DNA of 64,000 nucleotides, from contig SLHA01000010.1 of the NCBI GenBank assembly GCA_007136405.1, positions 16,333-80,332 of the forward strand, in the 5' to 3' direction. Numbering within the stretch: position 1 is the stretch's first letter; each line of letters starts with the position of its first letter. The notes under the pieces are model-generated. The model worked only from the letters and a program-made list of their open reading frames with translations. It was not told where the DNA came from and made no database searches. Source of the stretch: Candidatus Latescibacterota bacterium. GTDB taxonomy: Bacteria; Latescibacterota; UBA2968; UBA8231. Made by a program: the position numbers and the translations under genes. This document shows positions 1 to 10,122 of the stretch, piece after piece.

Positions 1-2120
1 ATGCCCTCTTCCACTCCGTCCGGAGCCGGCGGCATGGGATACTGCTCATTCTCCACGGTGAGATAGTAGAACAAGTCCTCCTGCTGCTCATACATGCGCC
101 GTATGCCGTCGCGGACGATCACGCCGATCTCGAAGGCGAAGGCCGGATCATAGGCCATGAGATTGGGCACGGGGTAGGCGAGCAGATGACTGTTGCCGTC
201 TTCGTGCTGCAGACCCTCGCCATTCAGGGTGGTGCGACCGGCGGTGCCGCCTACCAGAAAACCCTTGCAGCGATTGTCGCCGGCCAGCCAGATGAGATCC
301 CCGATGCGCTGGAAGCCGAACATGGAGTAGTAGACGAAGAACGGAATCATGTTGAGGCCGTGGGTGGCGTATGCCGTGCCGGCGGCGACGAATGATGACA
401 TGGAGCCTGCTTCGGTGATGCCTTCTTCCAGAATCTGGCCGTCGCGGGCCTCTTTGTAATAGGAGATGACATCCCGGTCCACGGGTTCATAGAGTTGTCC
501 TGAGTGCGCGTAGATGCCGAACTGCCTGAACAGGGGATCCATGCCAAAGGTTCTGGCCTCGTCCGGAATGATGGGTACGATGTACCGGCCGATCTCTTCA
601 TTCTGCAGCAACTTGGCCAGGATGCGCACGAACGCCATGGTGGTGGCCACGGGGCGGTCGCCCGAACCCTGGTCGAATTCGGCGAACAGCTTGCGAGGCG
701 GCGTGGAAAGCGGTTCGGCGCGCGCGGTACGTTGTGGCAGGTAGCCACCCAGCGCCTGCCGGTGTTCCTGCAAATATTGCATCTCCGGACTGTCATCCGG
801 TGGCCGGTACAGGGGTATCTGGTCTATTTCCGCGTCCGATACCGGTATGCCGAAACGGGTCCGGAAGGAACGGACTTCGACCTCGTTGAGTTTCTTCTGC
901 TGATGGGTGATATTCTTGCCCTCGCCAGCTTCACCCAGACCGTAGCCCTTGACGGTCTTGGCCAGGATCACGGTGGGCGCACCGGTATGGCTGACGGCGG
1001 CGGCATAGGCCGCGTACACCTTTTCCGGGTCATGGCCGCCGCGCCGCATCTTCCGCAACTGTTCATCCGAGAGGGACTCCACCATCTTCAGGAGACGCTC
1101 GTCCGTGCCGAAGAAATCCTGGCGGATGGCGGCGCCGTCCGTCACGCTGTAGCGCTGGTACTGCCCATCCACGACCTCGCCCATGCGGCGCACCAGGGTG
1201 CCGTCATGGTCCTTTTCCAGCAAGGCGTCCCAGTCCCCGCCCCAGATGACCTTGATGACGTTCCAGCCGGCGCCGCGGAACGCCGCCTCCAGCTCCTGGA
1301 TGATCTTGCCGTTGCCGCGCACCGGCCCATCCAGGCGCTGAAGGTTGCAGTTGACGACCCAGATGAGATTGTCCAGGCATTCCCGCGAGGCCAGCGTTAT
1401 CGCGCCCAGGGTTTCCGGTTCATCGCATTCGCCGTCCCCCAGAAAGGCCCAGACTTTATCGTTACCCGGTTCCTTGAGGCTACGGTCCTCGAGGTAGCGG
1501 TTGAAACGGGCCTGGTAGATGGAGAGTATGGGCGCCAGCCCCATGGACACGGTGGGGAACTGCCAGAAATCAGGCATCAACCAGGGATGGGGGTACGACG
1601 ACAAGCCGCCTTCCGGCTGCAGTTCCCGGCGAAAATTGAGCAACTGTGCCTCCGTCAGGCGCCCTTCCAGAAAGGCTCTGGCGTATATGCCCGGTGTAGC
1701 GTGACCCTGAAAATAGACCAGGTCGCCGTTGAATTCGTCCGTGCGGCCGCGGAAAAAGTGGTTGAACCCCACTTCGTACAGGGTTGCGGCGGAGGCGTAG
1801 GTGGAGATGTGGCCGCCGATGCCGTCGCTCCGTTTGTTGGCCCGCACGACCATGGCCATGGCGTTCCAGCGCACGATGCTCTTGATGCGGCGTTCGATCT
1901 CGCGACTGCCGGGATACGGCGGTTGCTCGGCCGTTCCGATGGTATTGGTGTACGGCGTATTGGCTGTGAAAGGGAGTTTTACCCCTGCCCGCCCGGCGTG
2001 TACCTGGAGGTGCCGCAACAGGTCCTGGACTTGCTCGGCGGTCCGGTTGGCCAGCACGTAGTCCAGCGATTCCAGCCATTCGCGCCGCTCGGTCTCTAAA
2101 GTCGAGTCGATATCACTCAT
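1..2120 (-). CDS. aceE: Pyruvate dehydrogenase E1 component, homodimeric type (3' end outside window)
   Basis: E1 subunit of the pyruvate dehydrogenase complex: thiamine-diphosphate-dependent decarboxylation of pyruvate and acetyl transfer to the lipoyl domains of E2, linking glycolysis to the TCA cycle in the cytoplasm. The reading frame is open from an ATG at 2120 to the left edge, giving about 706 of the roughly 890 residues usual for AceE; the C-terminal part lies outside the window. The N-terminus reads MSDIDSTLETERREWLESLD. A GDGECDEPETLGAI stretch matches the TPP/Mg-binding GDG motif of AceE, and DKVWAFLGDGE, SMGLAPI and YYLTVENEQYPMPP are family-typical. The single long chain distinguishes it from the alpha/beta E1 type. 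aceF and lpd are not in the window and could lie beyond the left edge. A weak promoter is read at 2252-2279. Confidence 0.95.
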   Translation of the reverse strand, partial: MSDIDSTLETERREWLESLDYVLANRTAEQVQDLLRHLQVHAGRAGVKLPFTANTPYTNTIGTAEQPPYPGSREIERRIKSIVRWNAMAMVVRANKRSDGIGGHISTYASAATLYEVGFNHFFRGRTDEFNGDLVYFQGHATPGIYARAFLEGRLTEAQLLNFRRELQPEGGLSSYPHPWLMPDFWQFPTVSMGLAPILSIYQARFNRYLEDRSLKEPGNDKVWAFLGDGECDEPETLGAITLASRECLDNLIWVVNCNLQRLDGPVRGNGKIIQELEAAFRGAGWNVIKVIWGGDWDALLEKDHDGTLVRRMGEVVDGQYQRYSVTDGAAIRQDFFGTDERLLKMVESLSDEQLRKMRRGGHDPEKVYAAYAAAVSHTGAPTVILAKTVKGYGLGEAGEGKNITHQQKKLNEVEVRSFRTRFGIPVSDAEIDQIPLYRPPDDSPEMQYLQEHRQALGGYLPQRTARAEPLSTPPRKLFAEFDQGSGDRPVATTMAFVRILAKLLQNEEIGRYIVPIIPDEARTFGMDPLFRQFGIYAHSGQLYEPVDRDVISYYKEARDGQILEEGITEAGSMSSFVAAGTAYATHGLNMIPFFVYYSMFGFQRIGDLIWLAGDNRCKGFLVGGTAGRTTLNGEGLQHEDGNSHLLAYPVPNLMAYDPAFAFEIGVIVRDGIRRMYEQQEDLFYYLTVENEQYPMPPAPDGVEEG

Positions 2121-2251
2121 AATATTCCGCTTATTCAGCACGCCGTGGTTTGCATGGTGGCGAGTACCGGCATATGCCGCACCGGTCGATGCGGACGCCC
2201 ATGGACACGCCGCACGGAATCCGGCCGGGTGAACCAGCAAATAGCGGCTAT

Positions 2252-2279
2252 AATATAGACATCATCACGCCGACGCCAA
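2252..2279 (-). promoter_or_regulatory. Candidate sigma-70 promoter of aceE
   Basis: On the minus strand TTGGCG (2279-2274) is followed after 16 bp by TATATT (2257-2252). The match is 4/6 and 5/6 to consensus. Transcription would start near 2245 and give an untranslated leader of about 125 nt. A TATAAT on the plus strand (2249-2254) overlaps it and could be the -10 of the divergent DUF4159 gene, but no -35 box is visible for it. Confidence 0.35.
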
Positions 2280-2408
2280 GGCGGGGAGCGGTCGTTCCTC
2301 CGCAGGACAGCCGGAGCCGGCTGGTAAACTTTGCGATTTTTCGTGCGTCTGCATATTCAGAGGTGAAGCACGATACTCTTGAAGCCTGTTGGCAGGAAAC
2401 GGAATTGC

Positions 2409-4205
2409 ATGCCCTTTAACACTTCTCCAATAACACCACGCTCCCACCGGCATGGAGCCTTGTGGATCAGTCTGGCGGTTTCCGCCGCGATCCATCTGGT
2501 CGTGCTGCTGGCCATGCACGATGCGGTGATCGAACCGAGTGAACCCGAACAATTCAGGACGCGGCTGGCTCGGATACCGCGTTTCCAGCCCAGACGTTTC
2601 GCGGTCACGGAGCAACCTGCGGCTCCTGGAACCGAGATGCAATATCTGGCAACCGAGGCGTTGCCGCAGGAGATGGAGGAATTGTCGCTGGGAGCGTTGA
2701 TGGAGCTCCTGCTCGAGATCGAGGCGCCACTGCAGCCGCTGGCCTTGCGGGAGTTCTTCGCCGGGGAGAAGGCGGATGAACCCGTACTGCCCTCGGTGTT
2801 CATGCCGCGCCCGGGAGAGCGGGTGCCGCCTGACAGCCTCGTCGCTCCCGCGATGGACCTGCTGCGTTTCGTGGACATGGCGCAGGCCGGCCGCGATCCC
2901 GCCCTGGTGATGCTGGATCCTGCCAGCCGGCGCGACATGCTGGGATATCTCAATCTGACCCGGCTGCGTCTGGACGGCGCGGGTTCCAGTATACCCGGAC
3001 TGTATGCACTGGCCCGGTACGTGCGCGACCACTCCAACCTGCTGATCAGAATGCAGGACAACGCGCGCGACCACTTCATCTCCGAAGAGCTGCTGAAGGA
3101 CCCGATCCTGTTTCTGGTGCAGGGAGGCGGATTTCCGCCATCGCGTAGCGACCGGCTGGTTCATCTGAGCGCCGAGGAAGAGGAGCGCATGGGCGAGTAC
3201 CTGCGATCCGGCGGGACGCTGTTCATCGAGGGATCGAACCGGTTCCTGCGGGAGATGGTCGCTCACCTGCAAGCGGTCTTCGGGCACGACGCCTATCTCT
3301 TTCCTCTTCCCGCGGATCATTCGGTGTACGATTCTTTTTACTCCTTCGAGGACGGTTTCCCGGGCGAGCAGGGCAAGCACACCGCCTATGGCATGGCTTC
3401 CGGCTACGGCTGGCGGTATCCTGCGGAGGCTCCGCCTTCGGAGGCGGAATCCGCGGCTGCGGCTCACACGCAGCAGGCCGGCCAGACGGAATTGCCGGAG
3501 GGGATTCGAGGCTTGTGGGGTGTGGCATGGGAAGGTCAGACCGTGGCGTTGCTGAGCGACATCGGTCTGGCGGCGCAGTGGACTGCGAGTTTCGACACGC
3601 AACAGTCCAGTGTTACGCCCCAGGCCTCGGCACCGGCGCTGCAGGCCGGGATGAACATCATCTTCCATGCATTGACCCGGGATGGCACGTTGACGCCGCA
3701 ACGGGAGCGACCCGGATGGATGCAAACCCGTCCCATGGTGGCCCTGACCCGGGACAATCCGGAAGAAGAGGAGGTGCTGGAGCCGGATGCCGAGATGCTG
3801 TCCCAGATGGATGCGAGTGTGGCCGTGATGCGGGCGCCGCCCGGGACTGACATGGACGGCGCATCTTTGACCATACGGTTCAATGGCGCCTACCGGATGG
3901 ACTTTCCGTCTGTGGACGGGCACGGGGTCTTGGTCCACAACCTGCCTGCCGGTTCCCACTGGCTGGATATCGGCTATGACGGCAAGACGCAACAGGTAGC
4001 GCTGGAGCTGACGGGCGGGCATGTGACCACCGTCACCTTTCGCATGGAACGGCTGGCCTTTGTGCGCCAGTTGAAGGCCAGTGTGCAGAAACGCGAGGTG
4101 TGGTTGCCGCAATGGCGTTCCACGTTCTCCGACCTGCAGGTCGAGGATGTATATCTGGGGCCGGATCGCGATTTGATCGAGGCGAGCAGACTGTCGCATC
4201 CTTGA
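2409..4205 (+). CDS. Membrane-anchored DUF4159 domain protein
   Basis: A 598-residue protein with a short basic N-terminus and one hydrophobic segment (about residues 16-37, LWISLAVSAAIHLVVLLAM). This resembles a TonB-like inner-membrane anchor with the rest in the periplasm. The middle carries the DUF4159 pattern: a DNARDHFISEELLKDPILFL strand followed by an EYLRSGGTLFIEG segment, as in proteins with a class-I-glutamine-amidotransferase-like fold of unknown function. The C-terminal 130 residues look beta-rich (GAYRMDFPS, LPAGSHWLDIGYDG) and may be a carbohydrate- or PEGA-like module; that part is inference. The ATG at 2409 is preferred over an in-frame TTG at 2379 because it directly precedes the hydrophobic anchor. 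The gene is divergent from aceE and convergent with panB. Its function is unknown. Confidence 0.75.
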   Translation: MPFNTSPITPRSHRHGALWISLAVSAAIHLVVLLAMHDAVIEPSEPEQFRTRLARIPRFQPRRFAVTEQPAAPGTEMQYLATEALPQEMEELSLGALMELLLEIEAPLQPLALREFFAGEKADEPVLPSVFMPRPGERVPPDSLVAPAMDLLRFVDMAQAGRDPALVMLDPASRRDMLGYLNLTRLRLDGAGSSIPGLYALARYVRDHSNLLIRMQDNARDHFISEELLKDPILFLVQGGGFPPSRSDRLVHLSAEEEERMGEYLRSGGTLFIEGSNRFLREMVAHLQAVFGHDAYLFPLPADHSVYDSFYSFEDGFPGEQGKHTAYGMASGYGWRYPAEAPPSEAESAAAAHTQQAGQTELPEGIRGLWGVAWEGQTVALLSDIGLAAQWTASFDTQQSSVTPQASAPALQAGMNIIFHALTRDGTLTPQRERPGWMQTRPMVALTRDNPEEEEVLEPDAEMLSQMDASVAVMRAPPGTDMDGASLTIRFNGAYRMDFPSVDGHGVLVHNLPAGSHWLDIGYDGKTQQVALELTGGHVTTVTFRMERLAFVRQLKASVQKREVWLPQWRSTFSDLQVEDVYLGPDRDLIEASRLSHP

Positions 4206-4253
4206 GGATGCCGTGCCGGCGGCTGCGGGGCGCATCCGGTTACGGGGCCTCGG

Positions 4254-5171
4254 CTAATCGCGTGGAGGGAGCGTTGCCTGAGCGCGATCCTGCAGCAGCG
4301 CCTGGAATGAGGCCAGCTGGTCGGGCTCCATATGCTGCAAGTGTTCCTCACCCGGGAAACGCCTGGCTTCCACGTCCTCTCGGTACGCCCGGAAGGCATC
4401 GGCGGCTGTCTGCCTGAACCCGGCATATGCGCGCGCCAGGCGCAGTTGCAGGCCGCTGTATCCCAGGACATCCGTGCAGGTCAACACCTGCCCGTCGCAA
4501 TAGCGGCCCGCGCCGATGCCGATGACCGGTATGGACAGTCGCTCGGCGACGGCCCGAGCCGCTTCCTCGGTGACCAGCTCCAGAACCAGGGCGAACGCAC
4601 CACTCTGCTCCACCCGCAGCGCTTCGTCCAGGATGCTGGCGGCGCTTTGGCCATCCCGGCCCTGGTACCGGGGTACCGTGCCGCGCCTGTCGCTGTACAC
4701 ATAGTTCGGGCTGGAGCCGGATTGCGGGGTGAAACCCAGATGCCCCATGACGGGTATCCCGCATCTGGCGATGGCACGGATCTGGGGCAGTATTTCCCGT
4801 CCACCCTCCAGCTTGACGGCCTCGGCGCCTGCCTGTTGAACCAGCCGGCCGGCATTGTGCACGGCTTTCTGGACGGATATCTGGTACGACATGAAGGGCA
4901 TGTCCACCACGAACAGCGCGCGTTCGACGCCGCGACGAACGGCCCGGGCGTGATGCAGCATATCCTCCATGGTGACCTGCTGAGGGCTGGCGTAACCCAG
5001 CAGATTGGTGCCCACCGAATCTCCAACGAAGACGATGTGGATGCCGGCACGGTCCTGCAGCACGGCGGTCGGGTGATCGTAGGCGGTCAGCATGGTGATC
5101 GGCTGTCCGCGGCGCTTGCGGGCGCGCAGATAGGGCAGTGACACCTTGTCAGGAACGGTTGCACCAGTCAT
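4254..5171 (-). CDS. panB: 3-methyl-2-oxobutanoate hydroxymethyltransferase
   Basis: Transfers a hydroxymethyl group from 5,10-methylene-tetrahydrofolate to alpha-ketoisovalerate, the first committed step of pantothenate and coenzyme A synthesis. The 305-residue TIM-barrel protein shows the family motifs ITMLTAYDHPTA, FVGDSVGTNLLGY (metal-binding Asp-Ser), PFMSYQ, AVKLEGG, VMGHLGFTPQS and ALVLELV. The ATG at 5171 is chosen because AGGAGG lies six bases upstream; an upstream in-frame ATG at 5294 would add 41 unconserved residues. It stands alone here, without panC or panD. A promoter is read at 5239-5267 in the region shared with nqrA. Confidence 0.95.
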   Translation of the reverse strand: MTGATVPDKVSLPYLRARKRRGQPITMLTAYDHPTAVLQDRAGIHIVFVGDSVGTNLLGYASPQQVTMEDMLHHARAVRRGVERALFVVDMPFMSYQISVQKAVHNAGRLVQQAGAEAVKLEGGREILPQIRAIARCGIPVMGHLGFTPQSGSSPNYVYSDRRGTVPRYQGRDGQSAASILDEALRVEQSGAFALVLELVTEEAARAVAERLSIPVIGIGAGRYCDGQVLTCTDVLGYSGLQLRLARAYAGFRQTAADAFRAYREDVEARRFPGEEHLQHMEPDQLASFQALLQDRAQATLPPRD

Positions 5172-5238
5172 GAAAGCCCTCCTGAAAGCGATCCGGCACC
5201 CGCGGGAGACGGCTGTGCGGAGTGATGCCGAAGTCTGA

Positions 5239-5267
5239 ATATTACCCGGCATCACCAGGTCCGGCAA
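5239..5267 (-). promoter_or_regulatory. Candidate sigma-70 promoter of panB
   Basis: Minus strand: TTGCCG (5267-5262), 17-bp spacer, TAATAT (5244-5239). Both boxes match 4/6. The predicted start is near 5232, giving a leader of about 60 nt before the panB Shine-Dalgarno sequence. Confidence 0.45.
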
Positions 5268-5287
5268 GTGGGGCGCGCGCCGATGGC

Positions 5288-5316
5288 TTGACACCTGATC
5301 AGTGCCCCCCTAATTA
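5288..5316 (+). promoter_or_regulatory. Candidate sigma-70 promoter of the nqr operon
   Basis: A perfect TTGACA (5288-5293) is followed after exactly 17 bp by the AT-rich TAATTAATA (from 5311). The spacer contains the 8-bp palindrome CTGATCAG (5295-5302), which could be an operator half-site. It lies about 95 bp upstream of the nqrA start and back to back with the panB promoter. Confidence 0.55.
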
Positions 5317-5414
5317 ATACCCTGCATCTGACAACCTTCATGGGCTGCAGAACGCCGTCTGTCCGGGTAACGGATTCCGGGGGCAGGGGGCAACTGTACC
5401 AAGGCGGCGGAACC

Positions 5415-6767
5415 ATGGCAACGCATATCCTCATCAAGAAGGGGCTGGACCTGCCCATCGCCGGGGAGCCGGAGCAAATCGTCGAGGAATCACCACCGGT
5501 TCGCCATGTGGCCGTCACCGGGCTCGATTTTCCCGGCATGCGCCCCACCCTGGCCGTCGCCGAAGGCGACGCGGTTACCCTGGGTCAACCGCTGTTCCAC
5601 GACAAGAGACAGCCCGGTGTGAGCCACACCGCGCCCGGCAGCGGCATCGTGGTAGCCATCAACCGGGGAGCCCGGCGGGTGCTGCAGTCCGTCGTCATCC
5701 AGCTGTCGGATGAGCAAACGGAGGTCGGCAAGCTGGATATCGACGTTGCGCCGGCCGAGTTGACGCGGAGCCAGGTGCGCGACAAACTGGTGCAGTCCGG
5801 TCTATGGGTGAGCCTGCGCACGCGGCCTTTCAGCCGGACACCGCCGGTGGACGACACCCCTGCAGCTCTGTTCGTCAACGCCATGGACACCAATCCGCTG
5901 GCGGCGGATCCGCAGGTGGTGCTGGCCGGCCGGGAAAGAGCTTTCGTGGCCGGTCTGGAGGCCCTGGCTCACCTCACGGACGGTCCGGTGTATCTATGCC
6001 GCGCATGGGGCGCGAGCATCCCCGGAGACCAGGTGGATCGGCTGCAGGTGGCCGAGTTTTCCGGACCTCATCCGGCCGGGCTCAGTGGTACCCATATCCA
6101 TTTCATACAGCCCGTGGGTCCTCAGCGGAGCGTCTGGACCATCGGCTACCAGGACGTCGTCGCTGTCGGCCACCTCATGACCACGGGGCGGTTGGCGGTG
6201 GAACGCGTGGTGGCCGTGGGCGGGCCCGGCGTGTCGCGCCCCCGTCTGCTGCGGACACGTCTGGGCGCCTGCGTCTCGGAACTGGTGGCCGGTCGGCTGC
6301 ACGCCGGTGACTTGCGTCTGGTGTCCGGCTCGGTGCTGCACGGACGCACGGCAACCGGGCCTCTGGACTTTCTCGGCCGGTACCATATGCAGGTGACGGC
6401 GTTACCCGAGGGGCGTCAACGCGAGCTACTGAGCTGGCAGATGCCCGGTTTCGACAAGTTTTCCGTCAAGAGAGTCTTCGCGTCCCGGGTGTTGCCCGGC
6501 AAGCGCTTTTCGATGCACACCAGCCTGGGCGGCAGTGCCCGGGCCATGGTGCCCATCGGCTCTTACGAAGCCGTCATGCCCCTGGACATGCTCGCTACGC
6601 CGCTGTTGCGGGCTCTGGTGGTAGATGACACGGAGCAGGCACAAGCCCTGGGCTGTCTGGAGCTGGACGAGGAGGATCTGGCGCTGTGCACCTTCGTGTC
6701 TCCGGGCAAGGTCGATTTCGGGCCTGTTCTGCGCCGCAATTTGGATACGATCGAGCAGGAAGGATAG
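5415..6767 (+). CDS. nqrA: Na+-translocating NADH:quinone reductase subunit A
   Basis: Peripheral cytoplasmic subunit of the six-subunit Na+-NQR, which oxidises NADH, reduces ubiquinone and exports Na+. NqrA is implicated in quinone binding. The 450-residue length fits the family (about 446 in Vibrio). The start [18 protein letters not shown] is the family N-terminal signature, and VTPGSGIV-like ([19 protein letters not shown]) and [13 protein letters not shown] motifs follow. The ATG at 5415 is chosen because the in-frame start at 5340 would add an unconserved tail; a purine-rich AAGGCGG precedes the chosen start. It is the first gene of nqrABCDEF-nqrM, with nqrB starting 6 nt downstream. 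Confidence 0.96.
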   Translation: MATHILIKKGLDLPIAGEPEQIVEESPPVRHVAVTGLDFPGMRPTLAVAEGDAVTLGQPLFHDKRQPGVSHTAPGSGIVVAINRGARRVLQSVVIQLSDEQTEVGKLDIDVAPAELTRSQVRDKLVQSGLWVSLRTRPFSRTPPVDDTPAALFVNAMDTNPLAADPQVVLAGRERAFVAGLEALAHLTDGPVYLCRAWGASIPGDQVDRLQVAEFSGPHPAGLSGTHIHFIQPVGPQRSVWTIGYQDVVAVGHLMTTGRLAVERVVAVGGPGVSRPRLLRTRLGACVSELVAGRLHAGDLRLVSGSVLHGRTATGPLDFLGRYHMQVTALPEGRQRELLSWQMPGFDKFSVKRVFASRVLPGKRFSMHTSLGGSARAMVPIGSYEAVMPLDMLATPLLRALVVDDTEQAQALGCLELDEEDLALCTFVSPGKVDFGPVLRRNLDTIEQEG

Positions 6768-6773
6768 CTGCCC

Positions 6774-8000
6774 ATGAAGCTGTTGCGGGATCTGCTGGAC
6801 CGCACCGGGGGCTTTTTCGCGGCAGGAAAGCCGCTGGCCAAGCTGCATCCGGTGTACGAAGCCCTGGACACGTTCCTGTATTCACCGGATACGGTAACCA
6901 GCGGTTCCACCCATGTACGGGACCAGATCGATCTCAAGCGCATCATGGGGCTGGTCGTGGTCGCCCTGATTCCGTGTATCTACATGGCGATGTGGAACAC
7001 GGGGTACCAGGCCAATCTGGCCCTCGCTCAGGCGGGTGCGGGCGGTGCGGCTGCGGGCAGCGCCACGGGCTGGCGATATGCCGTAGTCGCCTTTTTGGGT
7101 GTTGGCCATGATCCTGCCAGCATCCTGGCCAATCTGGTGCTGGGGGCGTTGTACTTCCTGCCCGTATACGTCGTCTGCATGGCGGCGGGGGGTTTGTGGG
7201 AGGTCCTGTTCGCGGTGGTGCGCAAGCACGAGATCAACGAGGGTTTCCTGGTCACGGGAATGCTCTTTCCCCTGACGCTGCCACCCCTCATCCCCTTGTG
7301 GCAGGTGGCGCTGGGTATCAGTTTCGGGGTGGTTATCGGCAAGGAGGTTTTCGGCGGCACGGGGAGGAATTTCCTCAACCCGGCTTTGACAGCCCGGGCC
7401 TTTCTGTATTTCGCCTATCCCGCGGAGATCACCGGCGATGCCGTATGGGTCGCAGTGGATGGCTACACCTTCGCAACCCCGCTGGCCGCCGGTGCCCTGG
7501 AAGGCCTCCAGGGCGTCACCGGACAGATAGGCTGGATGGAAGCCTTCATGGGCACCATGCCCGGCTCCATGGGCGAAACCTCAGCGCTGGCCTGCCTGCT
7601 GGGCGCCGCGGTGCTGGTCCTCACCGGGGTGGGATCATGGCGCATCATGGCCGCCATGAGTCTTGGGGCGGTGGCGCTGGCCCAGTTGCTCTTCTTCGTC
7701 GGCAGCGGCACCAATCCCATGTTCGAACTGGACGCGACCTGGCACCTGGTGCTGGGAGGGTTTGCCTTTGGCGCGGTTTTCATGGCGACGGATCCCGTGT
7801 CTGCGTCCATCACCCATACCGGGCAGTGGATCTACGGTATCCTGATCGGGGTGATGACAGTCCTCATCCGGGTCGTCAATCCGGCGTTTCCCGAGGGGGT
7901 CATGCTGGCCATACTCTTCGGCAACGTGTTTGCCCCGGTGATCGATCATTTCGTCATCCAAGCCAACATCAAACGGCGGCTGGCGCGGACCGCTGCATGA
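6774..8000 (+). CDS. nqrB: Na+-translocating NADH:quinone reductase subunit B
   Basis: Integral membrane subunit of Na+-NQR that carries a covalently bound FMN, and riboflavin in characterised homologues, and forms part of the Na+ channel. The protein has 408 residues with about ten hydrophobic segments. The flavinylation site aligns with Thr235 in [10 protein letters not shown] (Vibrio Thr236), although the usual SGAT is TFAT here. Other recognisable pieces are [13 protein letters not shown] and [12 protein letters not shown]. The flavin would be attached by an ApbE flavin transferase, which is not encoded in the window. Confidence 0.95.
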   Translation: MKLLRDLLDRTGGFFAAGKPLAKLHPVYEALDTFLYSPDTVTSGSTHVRDQIDLKRIMGLVVVALIPCIYMAMWNTGYQANLALAQAGAGGAAAGSATGWRYAVVAFLGVGHDPASILANLVLGALYFLPVYVVCMAAGGLWEVLFAVVRKHEINEGFLVTGMLFPLTLPPLIPLWQVALGISFGVVIGKEVFGGTGRNFLNPALTARAFLYFAYPAEITGDAVWVAVDGYTFATPLAAGALEGLQGVTGQIGWMEAFMGTMPGSMGETSALACLLGAAVLVLTGVGSWRIMAAMSLGAVALAQLLFFVGSGTNPMFELDATWHLVLGGFAFGAVFMATDPVSASITHTGQWIYGILIGVMTVLIRVVNPAFPEGVMLAILFGNVFAPVIDHFVIQANIKRRLARTAA

Positions 8001-8039
8001 CGGCGGCGCCGGAGCAGTTGGTTTTCGAGGAGCGGTAAC

Positions 8040-8813
8040 GTGGCACCTAACGAGTCGGCAGGACGTACCCTGGGCGTGGCTCTCGGCGTTTGTCTGGTCT
8101 GCTCGCTGCTGGTCAGCGCGGCAGCCGTTTCGCTGCGTCCGCGGCAGATGCGTAACATGCTCCTCGACAGGAGAACCAACGTCGTCCGGGCAGCCGGCCT
8201 GATGCACCCGGACCGGAGTATCGAGGAACAATACGAACGGATTCGCGCCCGCGTGGTGGATCTGGCCACGGGTGAGTATGTGGATGTGGATCCGGCGGAT
8301 TTCGACCAGCGGTCAGCGGCGCGGGATCCGGACCGGAGCGTGACTATTCCGGGCGACAGGGACGTGGCGGATATCCGGCGACGCGCCCAACAAGCTACGG
8401 TATACCTGGTGGAGGAGGACGGCCGTGTTGACCGTATCGTCTTTCCCGTGCATGGACTGGGCCTGTGGTCCGTCATGTACGGCTTCGTGGCGCTGGATGC
8501 GTCGGACTTGAACACCATTCGCGGGCTGGTGTTCTATGAGCACGGAGAGACGCCGGGGCTGGGCGGCGAAATCGACAATCCGCGATGGCAGGCCCAGTGG
8601 GAAGGCAAGAAAGTGTTCGGGCCGGAAGGCGATCTGCGCATCAGTGTGGTCAAGGGACCGGTGGATCCTGAGCGGGAAGGAGCGGAATACCGGGTGGATG
8701 GTCTGTCGGGTGCCACTCTGACCTCGCGCGGCGTCGAGCGCATGCTGCACTACTGGCTGAGCGAGAATGGCTTCGGGGAGTATATCGATCGAATTCGGCA
8801 GCGGGGAGTCTGA
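8040..8813 (+). CDS. nqrC: Na+-translocating NADH:quinone reductase subunit C
   Basis: Subunit with one N-terminal membrane helix (about residues 9-31) and a periplasmic domain carrying covalent FMN. The flavinylation motif SGATLTS is present with the acceptor at Thr226, close to Vibrio Thr225. The 257-residue length fits the family. The start is GTG at 8040, supported by GAGGAG eight bases upstream. The conserved NqrC pieces [13 protein letters not shown] and [11 protein letters not shown] are seen. It is located 39 nt after nqrB and 5 nt before nqrD. Confidence 0.95.
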   Translation: MAPNESAGRTLGVALGVCLVCSLLVSAAAVSLRPRQMRNMLLDRRTNVVRAAGLMHPDRSIEEQYERIRARVVDLATGEYVDVDPADFDQRSAARDPDRSVTIPGDRDVADIRRRAQQATVYLVEEDGRVDRIVFPVHGLGLWSVMYGFVALDASDLNTIRGLVFYEHGETPGLGGEIDNPRWQAQWEGKKVFGPEGDLRISVVKGPVDPEREGAEYRVDGLSGATLTSRGVERMLHYWLSENGFGEYIDRIRQRGV

Positions 8814-8818
8814 TCATC

Positions 8819-9445
8819 ATGGCATCCAAAGCCTTGCGCATTCTGTTCGATCCGCTGTTCAACAACAATCCCATCGCCTTGCAGATACTCGGCATCTGCT
8901 CGGCCCTTGCCGTCACCACCATGCTCTCCACATCGGCCACCATGTGCATTGCCGTGATCTTCGTGATTACGTGTTCGAACGGAGCGGTCAGTCTGATCCG
9001 TCACCACATCCCCGGCAGCATCCGCATCATCGTCCAGATGACCATCATCGCCTCTCTGGTGATCATCGTGGATCAGTTCATCAAAGCCTACGCCTACGAC
9101 ATCAGCAAGCAGCTGTCGGTCTTTGTGGGGCTCATCATCACCAATTGCATCGTCATGGGCCGGGCGGAAGTCTATGCCATGAAGAATGGTGTCGGCGCCA
9201 GCCTGCTGGACGGTCTGGGCAACGGCCTGGGCTACAGCCTGATCCTTCTCGTCGTGGGCACGGTACGCGAACTGACCGGCTCCGGTTCGCTGTTCGGTCG
9301 TCAGGTAATGACGCTGGCCACGGAGGGAGGCTGGTACGTGCCCAACGGTCTCATGCTGTTGCCCCCCAGTGCTTTTTTTATCATCGGGCTGTTCATCTGG
9401 GTGCTGCGTACATGGAAGAGCGAGCAGGTGGAGGAGGAAGGCTGA
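8819..9445 (+). CDS. nqrD: Na+-translocating NADH:quinone reductase subunit D
   Basis: 208-residue polytopic membrane subunit with six hydrophobic segments. NqrD and NqrE are pseudo-symmetric partners that hold an iron centre between them through conserved cysteines in half-helices; here these are Cys27 (ILGICSAL) and Cys110 ([10 protein letters not shown]). The N-terminus ([22 protein letters not shown]) is family-typical. The stop is directly followed by nqrE, one base apart. Confidence 0.95.
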   Translation: MASKALRILFDPLFNNNPIALQILGICSALAVTTMLSTSATMCIAVIFVITCSNGAVSLIRHHIPGSIRIIVQMTIIASLVIIVDQFIKAYAYDISKQLSVFVGLIITNCIVMGRAEVYAMKNGVGASLLDGLGNGLGYSLILLVVGTVRELTGSGSLFGRQVMTLATEGGWYVPNGLMLLPPSAFFIIGLFIWVLRTWKSEQVEEEG

Positions 9446-9446
9446 C

Positions 9447-10058
9447 ATGCTGGAAGCCTATCTGAATATTTTCCTGAGGGCCGTGTTCGTGGAAAACATG
9501 GCGCTGGCCTTCTTTCTGGGCATGTGCACCTTCCTGGCCGTCTCCAGGCGTGTTCAGACAGCCATCGGCCTGGGCATAGCCGTGGTCGTGGTGCAGACGA
9601 TCACCGTGCCGGTCAACAATGTGGTGTACCAGCATTTGTTGCGCGCAGACGCCCTGGCATGGGCCGGGCTGGGGGGATTGGACCTGACCTTCGTGGGGCT
9701 GATCAGCTACATCGGGGTGATCGCCGCCATGGTGCAGATTCTGGAGATGTTCCTGGACCGGTATGTTCCGGCGCTGTACAACGCGCTGGGCATTTTTCTG
9801 CCCCTCATCACCGTGAATTGTGCCATCCTGGGAGGCTCGCTGTTCATGGTGGAAAGGGACTACAACTTCGGCGAAAGTGTCGTCTTTGGGTTCGGCTCGG
9901 GCCTGGGCTGGGCCTTGGCCCTGGTGGCGTTGGCCGGTATCCGCGAAAAGATGAAATACAGCAATGTTCCCGCCGGCCTGCGTGGCCTGGGCATCACCTT
10001 CATTACGGTAGGGCTGATGGCCCTGGCCTTCATGTCCTTCTCTGGCATACAACTGTGA
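9447..10058 (+). CDS. nqrE: Na+-translocating NADH:quinone reductase subunit E
   Basis: 203-residue six-helix membrane partner of NqrD. Cys27 ([12 protein letters not shown]) and Cys125 ([10 protein letters not shown]) match the iron-binding cysteines of the family. The ATG at 9447 is used because it begins the conserved [20 protein letters not shown] stretch; the in-frame upstream ATG lies inside nqrD. GGAGGAAGG precedes the start. Confidence 0.95.
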   Translation: MLEAYLNIFLRAVFVENMALAFFLGMCTFLAVSRRVQTAIGLGIAVVVVQTITVPVNNVVYQHLLRADALAWAGLGGLDLTFVGLISYIGVIAAMVQILEMFLDRYVPALYNALGIFLPLITVNCAILGGSLFMVERDYNFGESVVFGFGSGLGWALALVALAGIREKMKYSNVPAGLRGLGITFITVGLMALAFMSFSGIQL

Positions 10059-10122
10059 TGCGCTCCTGTTGCCCTTTACGGTTAAGCGGAGCGGTACACT
10101 TCGCCACTGGGCCTGATTCCTC

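Noticed and set aside
504..2099. Plus-strand open frame of 531 codons opposite aceE
   Set aside because: Opposite a certain aceE sequence, with composition typical of shadow frames.
2265..4235. Minus-strand open frame of 656 codons opposite the DUF4159 gene
   Set aside because: Arg/His/Gln-rich shadow translation; the plus strand carries the membrane anchor and DUF4159 motifs.
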